A program made the position numbers and the translations under genes. From Durusdinium trenchii (lineage: Eukaryota > Sar > Dinophyceae > Suessiales > Symbiodiniaceae), in NCBI GenBank assembly GCA_963970005.1, contig CAXAMN010018890.1, forward strand, positions 132,001 to 196,000: a stretch of DNA of 64,000 nt, read 5' to 3'. This document shows positions 62,501 to 64,000 of this stretch, one piece after another. Every line of letters begins with the position of its first letter. Position 1 is the stretch's first letter. Below the pieces are notes generated by a model. The model did not search any database, was not told the origin of the DNA, and worked only from the letters and a program-made list of their open reading frames with translations.

Positions 62501-63990
62501 ATGAGCCCGTGGCTTGGACAGACTCACGTGCCGCCACACGGGCTTGCTGTATAGGCTATACTGTATCGGTATGTCCCATTTCAGTACTCGTCATTGAGCC
62601 AAGTGGTGGTTGATAAAGGAATTGGCCACAAACAGTAAACGATGATCACTCTCTTTGCGCGGTGGGCCGGCCCACCGGCATCCATGATCCGCCAGTCGAC
62701 CGCCTCACAGATCCGACGTCTCCCTGAGGCGTTTGGAGCTGATGGAGCGTCGGCAGCAGCTGGCGTCCGGTGGCTCTGATGAAGAAGCTTTGCAGAAGAG
62801 AGAAGACTTTGTTGTTTGGTCATTCTTGGTCCATTCACAGTGACCCCCTCCTTAATCCTGTCTTGGACATGTTTTCCATGCTATTTGTTCAACATCTAAT
62901 TGGGACAACCCTATGATGGCATAGAGTTACTGTATGTTACTGTTTTGCAGTGTGAAGAAGGGGTTCAAATTGCACACCAGGAAGGCTATTTGCAGATGAT
63001 CAACGACCTGGACACTGCGCAGCTGAGACGAAAATCCGATGACATTGAGATGGAAGACATGGGAGTTCACTTAGATAGTGTTGTCGCGTGGTCAGTTCCG
63101 TACGCAATTTCTCGAGTGTGTCTCTCCATAGCAAGAGCCCGTACCCGAGGAGTGTCCCCTGTGGCCCCATCGAACGGGGGTTTGTCTTTTCCATTGTGTG
63201 GCCATGGTTGAGGTTGTTGTAAGTGAACATCGTGTGGGGCTGGGATTTGCACCATCAGGTGCGCGTGAAAGGCACCTTGACGTAGCCTCAAGCTGGCTGG
63301 TTGGATGTCCTCTCTTTTGAATTATGTTGAGACATCCACATGATGGCCAAAATGAAACGTGCTTCTCAATAAGTGATTTTCTGCAATATGCTGCGCACTT
63401 TGACCGTACCTCAGGCTCTTCTATTTATGTACTGGTTCAGGGTATGTTCCTCAAAGAGGAAACTCTCATCACGCGTCAAGAGGCTTCGGGGGCAAAGAGT
63501 GACGAAGTGAAATTCAATAGAGTCTGATGATGGAGACAACAAGTGACTTGCTTTAGATGAATGATTTAGAATGATCCTCCCCCAAACAGACAGCAACCCA
63601 CAAGTTTTTGCACGATCATTTTCTATGGGGGACCACCCTGATTGCACAATTTTGCACTGTGCTCTAACCACACCCTAACCCCCCCAGTAGGCCCTCCATG
63701 TTTGGCAACTCGCCCACACGGACTCACCCCCTGTAGTTTTGGAAGATGTTCACCTCCAAACACACACACAAACACCACACTTTGATCCATGCTCGCAAGA
63801 GCTCTATCAGTTTGGAAGTTCCAGCGTTACTGCAATTAGACCTTTAATGCAATTATTAGACCTTGACTTGGCTCAACGGTATGAAGTGCTGGGTCGGCAA
63901 GAGCAGAATGTTTCAACGAAGCGCATTAACCCTTTAGTGAAAAGTAGGGTGAACAGCTTGGACAGCAGTTCGAACAGTTCAAAAATGCAG
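40447..63990 (+). CDS. Giant multi-exon gene: RCC1 seven-bladed propeller followed by RasGAP/IQGAP-like region, incomplete at both ends
   Basis: The first half (40.4-49.8 kb) has seven exons or exon groups carrying the RCC1 blade signature (Trp/Phe-Gly preceded by a beta strand, then Gly-x-Leu-Gly). Exons 46268-46317, 46764-46863, 47301-47354, 47632-47749, 48108-48256, 49224-49268 and 49624-49778 join in phase. The second half (53.2-63.1 kb) has exons resembling, in order, the RasGAP-related domain and the C-terminal domain of IQGAP-family proteins. Exons 56602-56826, 58337-58481, 58650-58752, 58948-59097, 59166-59268, 59615-59684 and 60038-60104 also join in phase. RCC1 propellers bind small GTPases such as Ran or other partners; RasGAP folds bind Ras/Rho-type GTPases. 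Continuity between halves (49.8-53.2 kb) rests on several coding-like exons only, so two adjacent genes remain possible. A terminal donor GTATGT at 63991 shows that the gene continues past the window. Confidence 0.55.
40812..40928 (+). CDS. RCC1 blade 1 exon
   Basis: After a TAG acceptor the frame reads CSTTHCFARTAGGHIYGWGS then NSYGELGF, the canonical His-x-x-Ala, Gly-x-Ile-Tyr-x-Trp-Gly, Gly-x-Leu-Gly order of an RCC1 repeat. A GTGTTG donor follows. Confidence 0.75.
41244..41347. repeat. Dispersed palindromic repeat, copy 8 (GGCC-TCC subtype)
   Basis: TTACTAGTAGCTTCTTGCTA and GGCCTCCAACCTACTTGCGA, inside the intron between the exons at 40812 and 41719. Confidence 0.75.
41719..41845 (+). 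CDS. Exon linking RCC1 blades 1 and 2
   Basis: A CAG acceptor and GTTGTA donor bracket a frame with VPKELMIPGKNIKQARRLSF, matching the Pro-x-x-Leu-x-x-x-Gly-x-x-Ile loop that connects RCC1 blades. The segment at 42088-42236 is also coding-like (VCCGQESWA in one frame, GAEHS in another) and probably supplies the following strand. Confidence 0.6.
42729..42838. repeat. GAT trinucleotide microsatellite
   Basis: About 26 GAT/ATG repeats, a short interruption, then more. It lies in the intron just before the blade 2 exon. His or Asp runs in its frames are not evidence of coding. Confidence 0.95.
42874..42970 (+). CDS. RCC1 blade 2 exon
   Basis: The frame reads FTLAITFTGEIWSWGKGSEG then QLGLGH, a textbook RCC1 blade. 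The acceptor is GATGAG. The 3-prime boundary appears to use a GC donor (GCGATC), as some dinoflagellate introns do. Confidence 0.8.
43498..43713 (+). CDS. Coding-like segment between RCC1 blades 2 and 3
   Basis: A GC-rich open frame contains GPPRAEHCANRHDAVRGGSW and ILVVPASPLETSG. It may be an insertion in a propeller loop. Exact boundaries are not visible. Confidence 0.3.
   Translation, partial: EASPLLTGLDVDAVRGPTHTDPHRETGPPRAEHCANRHDAVRGGSWMDPERRILVVPASPLETSGSSWSVM
43705..43865. repeat. Diverged relative of the 37.8 kb hairpin element
   Basis: GTAGACTCTTAATTC, two copies of CCCCCAYATGAAGA-type words, GTCCAATTC and a terminal AAGAGTCTTAG give an imperfect inverted arrangement resembling 37770-37868. 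Confidence 0.55.
44375..44445 (+). CDS. RCC1 strand exon before blade 3 (candidate)
   Basis: After a CAG acceptor the frame reads PCRIGLENVLSCAAGEFLA, the Val-x-x-x-x-x-Gly-Glu-x strand that precedes a blade tryptophan. A dispersed palindromic repeat starts within a few bases of the 3-prime end. Confidence 0.5.
44450..44525. repeat. Dispersed palindromic repeat, copy 9 (GGCC-TCC subtype)
   Basis: AGGAACAAGAAGCTACTAGT, TTAGGTGGAGGCCATCGCGA and GTAGGTTGG. It abuts the exon at 44375-44445. Confidence 0.75.
45232..45362 (+). CDS. RCC1 blade 3 exon
   Basis: A CAG acceptor and GTGTGA donor bracket a frame with DSGVLYTWGMADSGMLGLGG, a clear blade, ending Ser-Met-Pro-Thr-Gln. It joins in phase 0 to the exon at 45758. 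Confidence 0.8.
45758..45811 (+). CDS. RCC1 exon between blades 3 and 4
   Basis: A CAG acceptor precedes VEFDFGKNMYPTTAIRHQQ. Joined to the previous exon it gives Pro-Thr-Gln-Val-Glu-Phe, the usual inter-blade loop. The 3-prime end is approximate. GC-rich sequence at 45605-45757 just before it is also open and may be coding. Confidence 0.45.
46268..46317 (+). CDS. RCC1 blade 4 exon, first half
   Basis: CAG acceptor, GTGCGC donor. It reads AEEDNALYTFGNGWYG and ends with two bases of an Arg codon that the exon at 46764 completes. Phe replaces the usual blade Trp. Confidence 0.8.
46764..46863 (+). CDS. RCC1 blade 4 exon, second half
   Basis: It continues in phase as RLGLGDTKSQFHPMRVKL and LRDVSLGTDHTAA. 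The last segment is the conserved Gly-x-x-His-x-x-Ala strand. A GTGGCT donor follows. Confidence 0.8.
47301..47354 (+). CDS. RCC1 blade 5 exon
   Basis: An 18-codon exon, ITWAHELYAWGKASLLGE, between a GAG acceptor and a GTGCAA donor. It is in phase with its neighbours on both sides. Confidence 0.75.
47470..47501. repeat. CTAT tetranucleotide microsatellite
   Basis: Eight tandem CTAT units in an intron of the RCC1 gene. Confidence 0.95.
47632..47749 (+). CDS. RCC1 exon between blades 5 and 6
   Basis: After CAG it reads HVAGVPFGPAAFAPEVLNPK and EFRNVVCRLDR, and ends with the first base of a Gly codon completed by 48108. Confidence 0.7.
48108..48256 (+). CDS. RCC1 blade 6 exon
   Basis: It reads GGNETFVIDQQGRLFAWGAN then QCGQLGIGW, the most canonical blade of the gene. 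Donor GTGGGA, phase 0 into 49224. Confidence 0.85.
49224..49268 (+). CDS. RCC1 exon, strand before blade 7
   Basis: Fifteen codons, VASVVSGDTFTIARL, after a CAG acceptor. The 3-prime boundary needs a GC donor (GCGCCC) to join in phase to blade 7. A longer exon is the alternative. Confidence 0.6.
49624..49778 (+). CDS. RCC1 blade 7 exon
   Basis: AAG acceptor, then VNGDVLAWGSQSCGRLGLVE. A GTGTGT donor follows at 49779. This closes a count of seven blades. Confidence 0.75.
50701..50790 (+). CDS. Candidate exon downstream of the propeller
   Basis: The frame after a CAG reads PQEERICWDPSLVVATWSTA and ends at GTCTCT. Coding-like, family not recognised. Confidence 0.35.
51719..51838 (+). CDS. Helical linker exon
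   Basis: Exactly 40 codons between a GAG acceptor and a GTCTGA donor, including SAELKRYAEQLEQTAKLGYE, a charged helix. The segment 51932-52030 that follows is open in all three frames and probably also coding. Confidence 0.45.
52890..53092 (+). CDS. Candidate exon, GC-rich
   Basis: After TTTTCAG two frames are open. The more protein-like reads GVVDRISAIAATRPRLVSRP. Boundaries and frame are uncertain. Confidence 0.3.
53258..53353 (+). CDS. RasGAP/IQGAP-like exon 1
   Basis: After the acceptor TTTTGTGCAG the frame reads WILQQQTTYLTQLSQYLHGF. This resembles the start of the IQGAP GAP-related domain, where a Gln/Thr then Pro-Thr-Tyr-Leu-Ala motif occurs. The phase-matching boundary is a GC donor; a GTAAGC at 53388 is the alternative. 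Confidence 0.5.
53706..53820 (+). CDS. RasGAP/IQGAP-like exon 2
   Basis: It reads ADIFLETVDALFGDVNDERQ then LHLFNSLQTRMIAKEAE. The Asn-x-Arg-Glu/Gln followed by Leu-x-Leu-Phe-x-x-x-Leu-Gln pattern is that of the IQGAP GAP-related domain entry helices. Confidence 0.55.
54253..54332 (+). CDS. Candidate exon of the GAP-like region
   Basis: CAG acceptor, GTGACA donor. It reads EKFMDKRDSIGFMVFSRRFL. It is coding-like and lies at the expected place, but residue matches are not decisive. A small exon at about 54029-54090 (EIIHLVTKGIVDRLQG) may precede it. Confidence 0.4.
55164..55202. repeat. Short perfect hairpin
   Basis: CCTACTATAGTACCTA is followed within a few bases by its complement. Related CTACTGTAGTACC words lie at 55228-55243. 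Confidence 0.8.
55344..55458 (+). CDS. RasGAP/IQGAP-like exon 3
   Basis: After TTTTTTCCAG it reads ELLEAPENALQACMQDYASI and LVEVEDSILEL. The Pro-Glu-x-Ala-Leu start of a helix parallels IQGAP GAP-related domains. Donor GTCGGC. The frame remains open to 55581, so the 3-prime end is uncertain. Confidence 0.45.
56602..56826 (+). CDS. RasGAP/IQGAP-like exon 4
   Basis: It contains GFLDIIRKIQLPRSMQLALR, resembling the Asp-Lys-Ile-Pro-x-Gly-Met-Arg segment of IQGAP GAP-related domains. CAG acceptor, GTCACC donor, in phase with 58337. Confidence 0.5.
58337..58481 (+). CDS. RasGAP/IQGAP-like exon 5
   Basis: It reads GLFCYGIIEPIMRDGAQYAA, which aligns by eye with the Tyr-Tyr-Arg-Tyr-x-Asn-Pro-Ala-Ile segment of the family. 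The Arg appears replaced by Gly. A second frame is also open, so the reading depends on phase with 58650. Confidence 0.45.
58650..58752 (+). CDS. RasGAP/IQGAP-like exon 6
   Basis: CAG acceptor and the canonical donor GTAAGC. It reads VPANFLKKSAADYKPDDPQI and ends in a short Thr run made of ACA codons. The last G joins the next exon in phase. Confidence 0.65.
58948..59097 (+). CDS. RasGAP/IQGAP-like exon 7
   Basis: It continues as VCWDGMVCSLHGMDSAPKTL and LLKDCIADFLDKMLSNTID. CAG acceptor, GTGTCT donor, in phase on both sides. Confidence 0.6.
59166..59268 (+). CDS. RasGAP/IQGAP-like exon 8
   Basis: It reads TAQMSVANRSVTLPEDLSLG and MVGVFHPAGEH, in phase from 59097 across a 68-base intron. 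Donor GTGCTC. Confidence 0.5.
59615..59684 (+). CDS. IQGAP C-terminal-like exon
   Basis: It reads KALISAARLIKEELLAYVRR then Gln-Ser-Glu. The Arg-Leu-Ile then Val-x-Arg-x-Gln pattern parallels the conserved helix after the GAP-related domain in IQGAPs. Donor GTAGAG. Confidence 0.6.
60038..60104 (+). CDS. IQGAP-like region exon
   Basis: It reads ATLQSHYSREKSFVTMSQVP before a GTGAGC donor, in phase with the previous exon when the acceptor GACGAG is used. Confidence 0.5.
60555..60691 (+). CDS. Helical exon, IQGAP-like region
   Basis: After TTTTTAACCAG it reads AHIMKLSNLLLEWSNKLRIK and EHDQLDACVKSIPEWNKE. The 3-prime end is approximate. Confidence 0.45.
60753..60815 (+). CDS. Short exon, IQGAP-like region
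   Basis: The acceptor CACTTCCAG and the donor GTATGA bracket MEQLSRFAVGCSKNPLRISE. Both splice sites are strong. Confidence 0.5.
62951..63075 (+). CDS. IQGAP C-terminal-like exon
   Basis: After CTGTTTTGCAG it reads VQIAHQEGYLQMINDLDTAQ and LRRKSDDIEMEDMG. Tyr-x-x-x-Ile-Asn-Asp followed by a basic helix recalls the RasGAP C-terminal domain. Donor probably GTGTTG. Confidence 0.5.
63438..63500 (+). CDS. Candidate exon near the window end
   Basis: After GGTTCAG the frame reads MFLKEETLITRQEASGAKSD. Donor possibly GTGAAA. Weak but coding-like. Confidence 0.35.
63800..63990 (+). CDS. Last exon visible in the window
   Basis: It reads LYQFGSSSVTAIRPLMQLLD and RINPLVKSRVNSLDSSSNSS, ending at the donor GTATGT just before the window edge. 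It is AT-richer than other exons of the gene. Confidence 0.45.
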
Positions 63991-64000
63991 GTATGTTTAC

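Overview
The window looks like dinoflagellate nuclear DNA, probably from a Symbiodiniaceae-like genome. The reasons are: short GC-rich exons scattered through introns of a hundred to well over a thousand bases; almost every gene on the + strand; a few introns that read best with GC donors; a tandem pair of near-identical intron-less ribosomal protein genes; many microsatellites and palindromic repeats; and two 10-N assembly gaps. No gene except the ribosomal protein pair is a single open frame. Most models here were built by hand from CAG/TAG acceptors, GT donors and agreement of codon phase between neighbouring exons, and no alignment was run.

Layout. 0.1-4.0 kb: a candidate exon, then a seven-exon helical protein of unknown function (seven exons in phase, ending in a stop). 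6.0-9.2 kb: coiled-coil-like exons ending in a stop. 13.7-15.1 kb: three in-phase exons of another helical or low-complexity protein. 15.23-16.82 kb: a foldback-type mobile element with terminal inverted repeats, CTTAGC-like arrays and an internal repeat of about 166 bp. 18.8-21.4 kb: two RPS2 (uS5) genes whose 904-bp blocks of near identity start exactly at a splice-acceptor AG. 22.8-28.5 kb: a six-exon major facilitator superfamily transporter (577 residues, all junctions in phase). 27.8-28.0 kb: a Thr/Ala-rich open frame inside its last intron. 30.4-36.1 kb: weaker multi-exon candidates, one with a CxxH/CxxC zinc-type motif. 32.6-33.6 kb: a tandem repeat of about 250 bp with an assembly gap.

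40.4-64 kb: one large + strand gene region. Its first half encodes a seven-bladed RCC1 propeller split over many small exons; seven consecutive exons join in phase. Its second half encodes exons that resemble the RasGAP-related and C-terminal parts of IQGAP proteins; seven more exons join in phase. If both halves belong to one transcript, the product is a giant RCC1-RasGAP/IQGAP-like protein, which I regard as the most interesting item here. The window ends inside this gene.

A dispersed palindromic repeat family (at least nine copies, words such as CTACTAGTAGC) and a second hairpin family (33-bp perfect arms at 37.8 kb) sit in introns and spacers throughout.
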